Origin: VYFG01 sp965248685
GTDB taxonomy: Bacteria > Pseudomonadota > Gammaproteobacteria > Arenicellales > Poriferihabitantaceae
NCBI GenBank assembly: GCA_965248685.1
Contig: CBDFKC010000004.1
Coordinates: forward strand, 62,001 to 126,000
Direction of reading: 5' to 3'
DNA: 64,000 bases
Part shown: piece after piece, positions 18,801 to 26,012 of the stretch
How positions within the stretch are numbered: the first letter of the stretch is position 1
Layout of the letters: each line of letters begins with the position of its first letter
Translations under genes and position numbers: made by a program
The notes under the pieces: generated by a model
The model's input: the letters and a program-made list of their open reading frames with translations, nothing else
Databases searched by the model: none
What the model was told of the DNA's origin: nothing

Positions 18801-19302
18801 GCCCCTGGCATCCAATACATTTACCTTCAGTAGCGCGCATAGTGCGATGTCGCCCGAAGAATTTAGAATTAACCTGATCAATATAGAAGGCTTTAAATAC
18901 TTGCCCCTGGATAGTCTGACTATCCCGGTGCCAAATGTTACGATGACTGGTAACTCTGAAACAGAAATCGTTCGGGTTGGTAAAACCAGATACGTGAGCA
19001 ATCCACCTGTGGGTAATCCGGAAACCACTTATAAATCCGCGGTGGAGTTTTCAACACCCCTGGGTACCCTCGGAATTGAAGATATCGTGCCTTACTACAA
19101 TCAATCAAAGCCCTGGGTACAAAATAGCCTGACGAAACTGTACAGTGAATACGATATCGATTTAAGTTTCAGTGAATTCACTCTGGATTTGGGGAGTTTT
19201 ACCAGTATCAACTTATCCCTTACTCTGCAAAACGATGCAGACAGTGGCTTTCCTATTCGTCTGCGGGTGGCGACTCCTTTGGGTGAGGATTACTTTCCGT
19301 AA
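12850..19302 (+). CDS. Giant 2150-residue beta-rich protein with concanavalin-like domain
   Basis: I do not recognise the whole protein. It starts at GTG 12850, with AGAGGT nine bases upstream and the previous stop one base away. Long stretches alternate hydrophobic and polar residues in strand-like blocks (LDLGPAYLGP, VRLEGFLSLGFGE, FRLIGFSFNIGN), recalling very long beta-sheet proteins of the AsmA or bridge-like type, but without an N-terminal membrane anchor. Residues 1330-1525 (FDTVWIGHGADNGEW, YAGILFCYVNEENYYRLMV, GMAGLYNRG) look like a concanavalin/LamG-type sandwich inserted between two beta-rich halves. There is no signal peptide, so secretion would need a special route or the protein is cytoplasmic. 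Co-expression with the caspase-like protein suggests substrate and protease, or a structural complex; both are inference. Confidence 0.7.
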   Translation: MAIPISHYLGSLIERLAGIDDAGEFLEKLGIDQSINLLVGESSVKVTPEATILNLDLSTVFHQIIVAEFPQSIGTLAIRIGDDQGKTSLSIATDWRSIEFDSVQVIYSARPDLLRPLEPDNDVLEVSFGARITLFSDFGFEIVPDLKLDLGPAYLGPTDIIIQLQGLKPEFSFKGSPAALKGNVSVVDFRGVYIHSGYIRVLNEYLFGDEYGIQADFKHFSFRASGISGTIHSYWSGGLSTNLFGVNQSIWELNLKSLQVDIKNSFPQTFRMDAEVKIPLLPVRLEGFLSLGFGETGKYQLSVNTVDPLLLDFGFGTMRFDTITATGAFSPAELDLSGSCQNFSLVSDPLSLSVASTSLSIHHSDQLDKLSVAVDQVDLGSFSISSAAVVIEIVSQDDQQGHKVYVEGSIAWQDLTSRISLPENIPLPPDDATISLKAHWELQPDSSYHFKFYLHFIAEDAHSLWSFIPEAFRPEVPFVELAFGVTAASDSAIQVDVEGRIDIVLPELPDGLISDQINLSAGNEQGVVACDFAISSEGKISLSTNDLLNLEISLPGGLAETPFIETRLTKFAFDTGISNTPAGSVSGAQPGNSITRMAFEGDFAFKPLVPGFIPFASHLNQLLAQVGLNDIRGKADLLLSFSDQAFDLNLTGAFDAFGIEIDVFHLLSNLSSGGETPSSQDIDIDFDIGFRLIGFSFNIGNLHQSGTTGSGDFYFSFSLNIECNMTGLPPLQAQIKLSNSEFSFGLENLTIPLEIPNYPISVADLERLKGSGQSWTVDARDTVVIDLDHQIAEFDDLLADQELSERDRFRVSKDKSFLELKKLLLQLVMEIHGRVGNAGHGTYQAMVVADTWFHETLLNFFHVETELKLNFPEIKLRIPFDDPSGIGISGSGKVIGFAPDDPMQALENYVFSLGLSSEYIFAKIEANGDPIGIPSFGTPYDDGSIAIDKFLIGYGYSKNSFALDFAGQLVIPSKLREDADTSSGLGIGVRLPRYNKLAFKIDLIPVTIVKVTIVIPVPRFDLDLRTPDAPALVSTSQCEPYWDGFELIAPDVVHLAFKRLAFSPFFGFSITPNLKLDGDLQIGNDQQGATLIVDDALVLFGTFVGTYFLPIPFFADPTQPYFKNICANLRVAGFEVNFNMQRPFPNTSPMAALEAFGLISNPQMPIDPGGALANTIRFTLSDAYLKVPDYALAMFPDAANLVNKTHGFTLNLGTLISFTQSVVGLLKPVIEQITDSANQGVTDFNSILNSLPNSFDPWDWIKLLPPELRKFRTGGQIAGFEASACLVIATTEEARKGLREKNSVSRQLGQPAVEAVTLETEQAVIRRLKSTPLYKPTFGLQFDTVWIGHGADNGEWEKSEGGVQNISVANVENFLVYQKSGIPGDFHISITVDTRPINAMGYAGILFCYVNEENYYRLMVGKSLSGEVEISLQKVMAGQLSHLLAYQLSTVQTGTQTELKLTTFEISGRRCFEISSARFYHGGAERIEQKLPKVFDDSDYLVSGMAGLYNRGIPDVLFTEMLVFGLTSTGVTPMQISPGSLQQGFTVNAGDTALEDARLITRDESSVLFKGLEFDKFGESHLDLLSLERLEHLQADDSGVYLGAYIKVFSGQRLRFLGQLFTDGSFALVSELESKPLKLTVLGISIAIPFSGYANLTLSGRQRRRGYQGFIAATGHLVWAPVPNIVTFSIGSENRPAHLKLFSGGQFQLDASAGVSLFNGAGKIIDGWIDISQDKARFGGSLGFRLGQTIPDYPFPSILDLEISGEGEIMSLDQYRFKGRGDIKFLGDSFSDIEVSVTERYAKFDLHLKKSAGGLPNQLEKLFPILNSCDFDLKGNCQVSLRRTIRPEFVMSGEGQMEIFGARITGKGEIKALPSNSVNSRKDFFSARMDGNVFWQGRKWLGGEIFIGSQGFKIAGTTNFGLQLTPDHIPGIDVSLASLFLGIQLDGELRLDARKKSVFFIFKGSWTLGAVLADSGQPNPRQLLPLASNTFTFSSAHSAMSPEEFRINLINIEGFKYLPLDSLTIPVPNVTMTGNSETEIVRVGKTRYVSNPPVGNPETTYKSAVEFSTPLGTLGIEDIVPYYNQSKPWVQNSLTKLYSEYDIDLSFSEFTLDLGSFTSINLSLTLQNDADSGFPIRLRVATPLGEDYFP

Positions 19303-19402
19303 CAAAGTACTCCAGCACTTGCCTGAAACCCTAAATCGGACTATTCTATATCCCACCAAAAAAGACTTAATCGCGAGTAGCATCGGGTTAACGTTGAGCT
19401 GA

Positions 19403-19636
19403 GTCGGTGGAGAAAACAAGGGTTGCGACAGTTGCCTTACAGGTTGTGCTGGATACGGAATTTTCGGCGTTAGTCATAGTACGAGCGTCGATGATGAAAC
19501 CGAATTAAGAATCTTCGCTAAAAAGGGATGCAATAAGCTGGATGTGAGGCTGGAACGCAGCAGAGATGTTGTTGTAAACAGACCGAGCTTGGCCCCGCGG
19601 AAGAAGCGGGGTAAGGTTGAAATAAAAGTCATATAG
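19403..19636 (+). pseudogene. Open, Cys-rich reading frame without start codon, possibly a gene remnant
   Basis: From 19403 to TAG 19634-19636 one frame is open for 77 codons and reads GCDSCLTGCAGYGIFG, then a charged segment with LRIFAKKGC and a basic tail RPSLAPRKKRGK. It has no usable start before the Cys cluster. It is preceded in the same frame by TGA 19400-19402, and the frame is open again upstream of that. A terminator lies 13 bases after its stop, which suggests a true gene end. It may be a decayed gene, a frameshifted one, or chance. Confidence 0.3.
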
Positions 19637-19648
19637 CTATCGCTATAA

Positions 19649-19683
19649 AAAGGCTCGGTTCCAAAGAATCGGGCCTTTCCTGT
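19649..19683 (+). terminator. Probable rho-independent terminator
   Basis: AAAGGCTCG (19649-19657) pairs with CGGGCCTTT (19670-19678) with one G-T pair and a 12-base loop, followed by a short T-rich run. It would end transcription of the large two-gene unit and of the short reading frame before it. A second GC-rich hairpin, CCCCGC/GCGGGG, lies at 19593-19611. Confidence 0.55.
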
Positions 19684-19823
19684 TTAAAATCCGGAATACC
19701 ATCAACTGTTGTAATTCTTCTGATACGGTCAAACATTTTTCGTTAATGGTATTCATTTTGCTATACTGAAACGCCGGTGAATTTGATTTTTCTGTCTGTA
19801 TTCAGGGCCTATAAGAGCAAATT

Positions 19824-20069
19824 ATGAATAAATTACTGTTACCAATGGTTGGGTTGCTATGTTCAGGCGTGGTCTGGTTAACACTGCATACTTCTGAACC
19901 CGCGATGGCAATATCGGGCTGCTGTAAACAGCGTGCGAGTATTGATGACCCCTGGAGCGATCTTGGCAAATCCTTTGATCGGTGCGAGTTGATGAACGAG
20001 GAGGAAGATGGCGGAGATGATGATATTTTTAAGGCCAAGGGGAAAGTATGGTGGGATATTGCCTGCTAA
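19824..20069 (+). CDS. Small secreted cysteine-containing protein
   Basis: This is an 81-residue protein with a clear signal peptide (hydrophobic LLLPMVGLLCSGVVWL, cleavage after PAMA near residue 29). The mature part begins ISGCCKQR, holds four cysteines, an acidic stretch EEEDGGDDD and ends WWDIAC. Two disulfides are possible after export to the periplasm. I cannot name a family. It follows the terminator of the large two-gene unit, so it is probably transcribed separately. Confidence that it is a real gene rests on the good signal peptide. Confidence 0.6.
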   Translation: MNKLLLPMVGLLCSGVVWLTLHTSEPAMAISGCCKQRASIDDPWSDLGKSFDRCELMNEEEDGGDDDIFKAKGKVWWDIAC

Positions 20070-20181
20070 AGATTGTTGCTTCTGAGGTTTTGCTTCTGAC
20101 GTTTTAAAGAAATTCTATGTATTGACTAGAATTGCCCATAGAACCTTGTAGACTGTTTCTTGGACTTGGCTTTTTTCTCAC

Positions 20182-21468
20182 TCAGCCTCTAGAGAGCCGA
20201 CGCCAAATATTTTCTATATCGTCAATTGCATCCAGGTTTTCCTGTTTTTTTAGCAAATATTTAAATACATCAGGACTGAAATCATTGGAGAAACTCAAAG
20301 CTCCATTAAAGCTACCGATATATTGATCAAATTTACTCAGCCGTTTTTCAAAATCTGGCTGGTTTTGATCTAAAAGGGCGGCAGCAAGTAGATAGTAGTG
20401 GGATAATCCGGTTTGTTTTTCAGAGCGAGTCAGTCTCCGGCTGAGGCCGTCGCTGAGTAGCTGTACAAATTTCCCTCTGTCTTCTTCGATAGCGATGCCC
20501 CTTTCAATGATCTTGAACAATTCTTCGGTTAATACAAGATCATTAATTTCAAGGCAGCGCCCGAACAAGTCCAGTGCGACTTTCGGTCGGTGAAATACCT
20601 CGTCGCGAAAGTGGTGCCTGGTGACTTCGCGATAAAGCAGGGTTTCGACACCGGCTAACTGATCCTGGTCTTGTTTCATCGCTGCAGTGACTGCAACGGC
20701 TTTCGTAATTTTCCCGTCAAGGGCACTGACTTTTTGTAATTTTAGTTCTATCTCTGAGGTGACTTCTTTAACTCGGCCGTCAAGCTCTGCAACCTGGTTA
20801 AATTTATTCATGCCAAATAATCCCAGGGCCCCAAGTGCCACTGGTAAAAGTCCTACCAGTCCATAGATCCATTTGCGGCTACGCTCGGTGCTTTCAATGA
20901 CATCGTTGGCCCGGGCAGCAGTTTGTTCAAACACAGTATGTGCCGCCTGTAATTGCGTTTCTACGGCTTTCAGGTTGGCGTCTAATTTGGTATTGGTTAG
21001 TTCAAATTTGTCGTCAAAACTTCGCAGTTTTACCGACAGCACTTGCTCAATAGTTTTTCGCATGCGCTCGCTCAAAATCAACATGATATTTGATTTTAGC
21101 TGTGCATTATTTTCCAAAAGCTGTTCGAAATACTCCCCACTGATCTTGAGCAATTCGCAATTGCCTCGAGCAATGACGCTGGCTATCCTGGGTTTCTTTT
21201 CGATCTGTGCCATCTCCCCAAACAAACCACCAACCCCAATAGAATCAAAGGGTAGTTCTTTACCGCCGATGCCACCCAGAGTAATGGCGACGGAACCTTT
21301 GCCAAGAATATAGACATCGGTGTCAATATCGCCTTCACGAAGAATGATTGTGCTGTCACCAAATTTTAATATCTCTCCCTGATCCAGCATTTCTTTCAGT
21401 ACACTTTCATCAAGACATTTCAACGCCTTAACGTTACGCAATGTGTTTTTCCAGGCTACTTGTGACAT
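20182..21468 (-). CDS. Cyclic-nucleotide-binding-domain protein with transmembrane segment
   Basis: This is a 428-residue protein. Residues 15-135 form a CAP_ED-type sensor (ILREGDIDTDVYILGKG, GVGGLFGEMAQIEKKPR, then the C-helix). The phosphate-binding-cassette arginine is replaced by the KKPRIAS context, so true cAMP or cGMP binding is likely but not certain. A long coiled-coil-like helix (about 140-200) leads to one membrane segment (IYGLVGLLPVALGALGLFG, about 204-222), another coiled region and a helical C-terminal domain of about 160 residues that I cannot assign. There is no DNA-binding domain, so it is probably a membrane-anchored sensor or scaffold. It is convergent with the small secreted protein gene. 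Confidence 0.75.
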   Translation of the reverse strand: MSQVAWKNTLRNVKALKCLDESVLKEMLDQGEILKFGDSTIILREGDIDTDVYILGKGSVAITLGGIGGKELPFDSIGVGGLFGEMAQIEKKPRIASVIARGNCELLKISGEYFEQLLENNAQLKSNIMLILSERMRKTIEQVLSVKLRSFDDKFELTNTKLDANLKAVETQLQAAHTVFEQTAARANDVIESTERSRKWIYGLVGLLPVALGALGLFGMNKFNQVAELDGRVKEVTSEIELKLQKVSALDGKITKAVAVTAAMKQDQDQLAGVETLLYREVTRHHFRDEVFHRPKVALDLFGRCLEINDLVLTEELFKIIERGIAIEEDRGKFVQLLSDGLSRRLTRSEKQTGLSHYYLLAAALLDQNQPDFEKRLSKFDQYIGSFNGALSFSNDFSPDVFKYLLKKQENLDAIDDIENIWRRLSRG

Positions 21469-21506
21469 TATTTCCGTCTTGAATACTCAACTGTGGTGAA
21501 TATAGC

Positions 21507-21536
21507 AAAATATGCCAGTCACATGTTTTGTGACAA
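21507..21536 (-). promoter_or_regulatory. Possible promoter with inverted repeat upstream of the cyclic-nucleotide-binding gene
   Basis: On the minus strand TTGTCA (21531-21536) and TATTTT (21507-21512) are spaced by 18 bases, about 40 bases before the start codon. An inverted repeat GTCAC-N7-GTGAC (21518-21534) overlaps the spacer and could bind a repressor or activator. Confidence 0.35.
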
Positions 21537-21913
21537 TATTTTGGTACGGGATGAGCTGACCAATTGAAGGCGCCTAGGAAAAAGGAAGCGAATTCACTAA
21601 TTAATTCACCTCGATATCAATGGTAGTTGATTGGTCATTCAGTATGTATCAGCCCCCAGTACGATACAGTTTTAGTTCTCATTGCGACAGGTTGACTGCA
21701 CCCTAGCTACTCCAATAGCGCTTTTGGGCCTAGTGCTGATTGGTCCTTTTTGATTAATCTCTTGGTGCTAGCTGTCTGCTTAGACCCACAGAAAATATTT
21801 TCCATTCGGTCTGACTATAGTCCTGGGATTAAGTGACAATCTTTTTTCTTTGGGTTCGAAAGACCAAGAGTAAAGTAACACTCAAAGAGTCAACAACCCG
21901 ATATTCCTGATTG
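21537..21913. other. Intergenic region, nothing recognised
   Basis: These 377 bases lie upstream of the cyclic-nucleotide-binding gene and after the end of the DUF302 gene. I see no gene, strong hairpin or repeat. Confidence 0.6.
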
Positions 21914-22327
21914 TTATTGAGATACTTCTATCGAGATGCTCTCAAAAAGGCTGTTGATATTGCTGGTAAGCTGGTCGCAGCCGCTGATATGGTGACGGGC
22001 TATCAAGTAATCAGGGTCGTTATACGACATCCAGACCCTGTCATCATCGTCTTCCCAGATAAGAACTTTTTGCGGAAGGTCAAGACCAACACAGCGCTGT
22101 TTTTTCATCAATGCGGTACCTGCCTTTGGGTTACCAAATAATATCAATATGCAAGGTAATAGATTTTCCCCAATAGACTCCGCTCCCGCAGCATGATCGA
22201 CTAGAGCTACTATAGTTAAACCCTTACTGGTTAAAAAATGTTCGAGTCGATTGACCGTGGCTTGCACGCTGTCGCCACAGGTAATAGTTTTAATACCGTT
22301 ATTGGTAATTTTAGGCGAACTCTTCAT
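21914..22327 (-). CDS. DUF302 domain protein
   Basis: This is a 137-residue protein from ATG 22327, 17 bases after the stop of the cytochrome gene. The frame is open further upstream but would overlap that gene. The DUF302 core is visible as the sequence VQATVNRLEHFLTSKGL, then VALVDHAAGA, LILFGNPKAGTALM and GLDLPQKVLIWEDDDDRVW. DUF302 proteins are small, often found with redox or heme proteins and with unknown biochemical role. No signal peptide is seen from this start. The tandem arrangement with a P460 cytochrome suggests one operon. Confidence 0.75.
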   Translation of the reverse strand: MKSSPKITNNGIKTITCGDSVQATVNRLEHFLTSKGLTIVALVDHAAGAESIGENLLPCILILFGNPKAGTALMKKQRCVGLDLPQKVLIWEDDDDRVWMSYNDPDYLIARHHISGCDQLTSNINSLFESISIEVSQ

Positions 22328-22344
22328 GGCTGCTTGTACAGAAA

Positions 22345-22914
22345 TTACTCTGAAAGAAGGGTTGGATAGGCTTCGGTATAAACCAGATCTTTTTCCTGAA
22401 CTGGAACATGACATCCCAGACAATCAACCTTGTAATCCGCCGCTGCGTTAGTATTTAAATCGTCAGTCTTGAACAGTGCCCAGCCCCAGCCATCCCCCCA
22501 TAGTGGATTATCAGGAAAGCGCCCTTTACTATCTTTGATCATGACAAACCATTGTTTTATGCTATCAGTTGCATAGCTGACCCCATTGCCAGTGGAATAA
22601 TTTCCTGACTTGGAGGCCCGTAATTCTTTTACCAGAACCGCCCCGTCTGGAAATTTTCCGGTCTGCCGAAACGCGTCAACGGTGGATTTTTCTGCGTAAA
22701 CATCATGGAACCCACTAGCTCCGCCCTCAGGTACAAACCAGGATCCTAAATGCGACATTGAGGTACGAAAACCTTGTGGAAGGCTGATTTCGCCCTGATC
22801 GTTAACATAGGGTGAAAATTTTTCTGTAGCAGAAACATTGGCGCTTAACGCTAATATAGCAATGGCGAACACTAATCGAATATTTGAGGCGAAATCGGCA
22901 AATCGGCGGTTCAT
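22345..22914 (-). CDS. Periplasmic cytochrome P460-family protein
   Basis: This is a 189-residue protein. Residues 1-30 form a signal peptide (VFAIAILALSANVSA). The mature part follows the cytochrome P460 layout with a single CxxCH heme site near the C-terminus (DCLGCHVPVQEKDLVYTE) and tryptophan-rich GDGWGWALF before it. P460 proteins bind c-type heme through an extra lysine or similar cross-link and oxidise hydroxylamine or detoxify nitrogen oxides. The exact activity here cannot be read from sequence. It precedes the DUF302 gene in the same operon. Confidence 0.8.
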   Translation of the reverse strand: MNRRFADFASNIRLVFAIAILALSANVSATEKFSPYVNDQGEISLPQGFRTSMSHLGSWFVPEGGASGFHDVYAEKSTVDAFRQTGKFPDGAVLVKELRASKSGNYSTGNGVSYATDSIKQWFVMIKDSKGRFPDNPLWGDGWGWALFKTDDLNTNAAADYKVDCLGCHVPVQEKDLVYTEAYPTLLSE

Positions 22915-23108
22915 ATGGATTCTCCAAATGGTTTCAGGATGCGAACATGAAGTAGAAATTTGTATTCATCCAGATAATAAAAGGAGGGCCTGTTTTGCCG
23001 GGTATCCCAGTGAATCTAAAAAGGGTCTGAGCAGATCAATCTGGGTGCTATTATCAGTACTAAACTGTCCCGAAGTCTTATGCAACAGGCAGGTAGTTTC
23101 AAATATAT

Positions 23109-24788
23109 ATGTCTACAATAAAACAGGGTTTTGACTATATCGTGATCGGCGCGGGTTCGGCGGGATCGGTTCTCGCGTCCAGGTTGAGCCAAGATGACCG
23201 ATGCAAGGTATTGTTGGTAGAAGCGGGTCCTGTGGACAACAGTTGGCAATTGTCCATGCCCGGGGCCCTTACGTATCCGCTTAAATCATCAAGATTTAAT
23301 TGGCAATTTGAAACGGAACCCCAGGCCCAGCTCAATAATCGTAAGCTGTATTGGCCCCGGGGGCGGGTATTGGGTGGCTCGTCTTCGATTAACGGAATGG
23401 TCTGGGTTCGCGGTCATCCATGGGACTTCGATAACTGGTTTCGCCAGGGATTGGACGGTTGGGCATACTGTCAGTTACTACCGTATTTTAAGCGGATTGA
23501 AAAATGGTCTGAGAAACAGGATCAATATCGAGGCGGCGCCGGTAAAGTAGGCATAACCCGGGGAAACTACCCCAATCCATTGTTTGACGCTTATATTCAA
23601 AGCGGTGCAGCAGCGGGGTTCCCTGTCTCTCGAGATTTCAACGGCAAGCAATTTGAAGGTTTCGGTAGGTTCGATATGAACATTTGGGAAGGCAAACGAC
23701 AAAGCGCCTCCCGCACCTACCTAAGTGACAGTGCACGGCGACCAAATCTCACAATTCTGCCTAATACCCTGGTTAGCCGAATACGATTCGAACATTTGCG
23801 GGCAACAGGTGTGGAGTTGCTGCGAAATTATTCAAAAAATGGAGGCGCAATTGTTGAAACTGTTAATGCGAGTACAGAGGTTATTTTGTGCGGCGGCGCA
23901 ATCAACTCTCCGCAGATTCTGATGTTGTCCGGAGTGGGAGATCCGAAAGATTTGATACCCCATGGTATCAGAGTCAAACAAGATATCTGCGGGGTAGGAA
24001 AAAATCTGCACGATCACACAAACACGTCGGTGAAATACGCTTGTAAGCAGCCAGTAACATTGTATGGAGCGGACAAGTTTCCTAAAAACGTGCTAATCGG
24101 CCTGCAGTATTTTCTGTTTAACAACGGCCCAGGTACCACGATGCACACAGAAGCAGGATGCTTTATAAAGACCCGGCCTGGGCTCGATCTTCCAGATATA
24201 CAGCATCATTTTATTCCCATATTAGTATATGCCAACGGCACCAAACCACCTGACCAGCACGGCTTCCAATGTCATGTCTGTCCGGTTCGGCCACAGAGTC
24301 GGGGATATCTGTTGTTGCGCTCCGCCGATCCTCGGCAAGCACCATTGTTACAGCCACATTGCATCACCGCAGAAAGCGATCTGGCTACTATGATCGATAG
24401 TATCAAGGTCACTCGGGAGTCGATTAACCAACAGCCCATGGACCAGTATCGAGGCAAAGAACTTTTCCCGGGAAGGGCGGTGCGGACGGACAGTGAAATT
24501 ACTGCGTATATACGTGAATCTTCGACTACCTGTTATCACCCGGTTGGTACCTGTAAAATGGGTATTGGTCGCGATGCGGTGGTGGATGCGAATTTGCGGA
24601 TACGGGGAATTGAAAGTTTACGGGTAGTGGACGGGTCGGTTATGCCAGAGGTGGTGAGTGGAAACACCAATGCAACCATTATGATGATGGCTGAAAAAAT
24701 TGCGGACAACATCCTGGGTATTGCTCCGGAATTACCCCAGGATGTCGATTTTTCCGACTATCTGCCAATACATTCAAGTCAGTTATAG
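23109..24788 (+). CDS. GMC-family FAD-dependent oxidoreductase (choline-dehydrogenase-like)
   Basis: This is a 559-residue flavoenzyme. FAD binding is by YIVIGAGSAGSVLASRL near the N-terminus and the GGSSSINGMVWVRG motif. The C-terminal catalytic His lies in YHPVGTCKMG and the FAD-contacting tail in NTNATIMMMAEKIAD. GMC enzymes oxidise alcohols such as choline, long-chain or aromatic alcohols. The substrate is unknown. It heads a same-strand run with an M20 and two M24 hydrolase genes (25 bases to the next start), so it may belong to their operon. It is one of three GMC genes in the window. Confidence 0.85.
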   Translation: MSTIKQGFDYIVIGAGSAGSVLASRLSQDDRCKVLLVEAGPVDNSWQLSMPGALTYPLKSSRFNWQFETEPQAQLNNRKLYWPRGRVLGGSSSINGMVWVRGHPWDFDNWFRQGLDGWAYCQLLPYFKRIEKWSEKQDQYRGGAGKVGITRGNYPNPLFDAYIQSGAAAGFPVSRDFNGKQFEGFGRFDMNIWEGKRQSASRTYLSDSARRPNLTILPNTLVSRIRFEHLRATGVELLRNYSKNGGAIVETVNASTEVILCGGAINSPQILMLSGVGDPKDLIPHGIRVKQDICGVGKNLHDHTNTSVKYACKQPVTLYGADKFPKNVLIGLQYFLFNNGPGTTMHTEAGCFIKTRPGLDLPDIQHHFIPILVYANGTKPPDQHGFQCHVCPVRPQSRGYLLLRSADPRQAPLLQPHCITAESDLATMIDSIKVTRESINQQPMDQYRGKELFPGRAVRTDSEITAYIRESSTTCYHPVGTCKMGIGRDAVVDANLRIRGIESLRVVDGSVMPEVVSGNTNATIMMMAEKIADNILGIAPELPQDVDFSDYLPIHSSQL

Positions 24789-24812
24789 AACACACAAAGG
24801 CCAATTGAAAAA

Positions 24813-26012
24813 ATGATCGTTCAGCCTGATACAGCAAGAGTACAGCAGGTTTTACAACGTCTGGTTGGATTCGATACCCAGAACCCACCTGGCAGAGAGC
24901 TCGAAGCGGCGCAATTTATCCGTACGGAATTAGAAAGAATGGGTTGCCGAACGGAAACCCAGGAGATACTGCCAGGGCGCACCAATGTAACCGGTGTATT
25001 TACTAACGGTCCCGGACCAACTTTTGCCTTCAATACTCATATTGACGTGGTGCCAGTAGGCGATGGCTGGAATACTGATCCTTTTACGCTGCGGGAGCGA
25101 GCAGGAAATTTATATGGCCGCGGCGCCTGTGATGCCAAGGGGCCATTAACTGCGATGCTCGAAGCTATGCGGGGGTTGGTAGCGACCCGCGATAAATGGT
25201 CCGGCACACTATTGGGTATTTTTGTCGCAGATGAGGAAGCTGCCAGCCTGGGTGCAAAAGAATACGTGAAAAATGCCCCGCACATTGATTACTGCCTGAT
25301 TGGTGAACCGACATCCTGTACTACGGTGACAGCGCATAAAGGTAGTTTGCGCCCTGTTGTCAGAATCAATGGCAAAACCGCACATTCTGGAATGCCACAT
25401 TTAGGTGTCAATGCCATATTAAAGTCCGCCCGTTTACTGGAATTGATAGTCGAAGAGCATCAACGCATCAGCGAGCGCCACCACGACCTTGTTGGCCAGC
25501 CGAGCTTGACTGTTACCAGGGTGCTGGGAGGTCACGCAGACAATGTAGTTCCCCAAGCCTGTGACTTTTTGCTGGATCGCCGGTTGATTCCGGGAGAGGA
25601 TGAGGCCACGGTCAAGCGGGAGTTAGCCGAGCTGGTAGAGCGGGCAGGTATCGAAAGTGGTGTCCATGCAGAAATAGTTGAATTCCGCCCTACCACTGGC
25701 GGAGCTACCGAGACCGATATCAATCATCCGGTGGTTGGAGCTAGCCAGCTTGCCTGCCAACATCACAATCAAATCGTGACGCCGCTTAGTGGTTTCCAAG
25801 GTGGCTGCGATCTGGTCCATTTTCGTAGCGTGGGTGCCAACGGCGTAGTATTAGGACCAGGCGCGCTGGCGATAGCTCATCAACCCAATGAGTTTGTGCC
25901 GATTGACGAGTTGATGCGTTCGACTCTTATTTATCATGATGTGGCGTTAGCGATGCTGGGGCAGGGCGCTGCGCCAGATACCCATGGCATTGCCAAAGAG
26001 AGGTCAGTATGA
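24813..26012 (+). CDS. M20-family metallohydrolase (ArgE/DapE-like deacylase)
   Basis: This is a 399-residue dizinc hydrolase. NTHIDVVPVGDGW, GRGACDAKGPLTAMLEA and VADEEAASLGAKE give the metal ligands and general base; IGEPTS follows. The dimerisation insert carries KTAHSGMPHLGVNAI. Members remove acyl or succinyl groups from amino acids or cut dipeptides. The stop codon overlaps the next start (ATGA), so the following M24 gene is coupled to it. A deacylase next to M24 hydrolases is suggestive of an N-acylated amino acid or osmolyte breakdown route, but this is inference. Confidence 0.85.
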   Translation: MIVQPDTARVQQVLQRLVGFDTQNPPGRELEAAQFIRTELERMGCRTETQEILPGRTNVTGVFTNGPGPTFAFNTHIDVVPVGDGWNTDPFTLRERAGNLYGRGACDAKGPLTAMLEAMRGLVATRDKWSGTLLGIFVADEEAASLGAKEYVKNAPHIDYCLIGEPTSCTTVTAHKGSLRPVVRINGKTAHSGMPHLGVNAILKSARLLELIVEEHQRISERHHDLVGQPSLTVTRVLGGHADNVVPQACDFLLDRRLIPGEDEATVKRELAELVERAGIESGVHAEIVEFRPTTGGATETDINHPVVGASQLACQHHNQIVTPLSGFQGGCDLVHFRSVGANGVVLGPGALAIAHQPNEFVPIDELMRSTLIYHDVALAMLGQGAAPDTHGIAKERSV

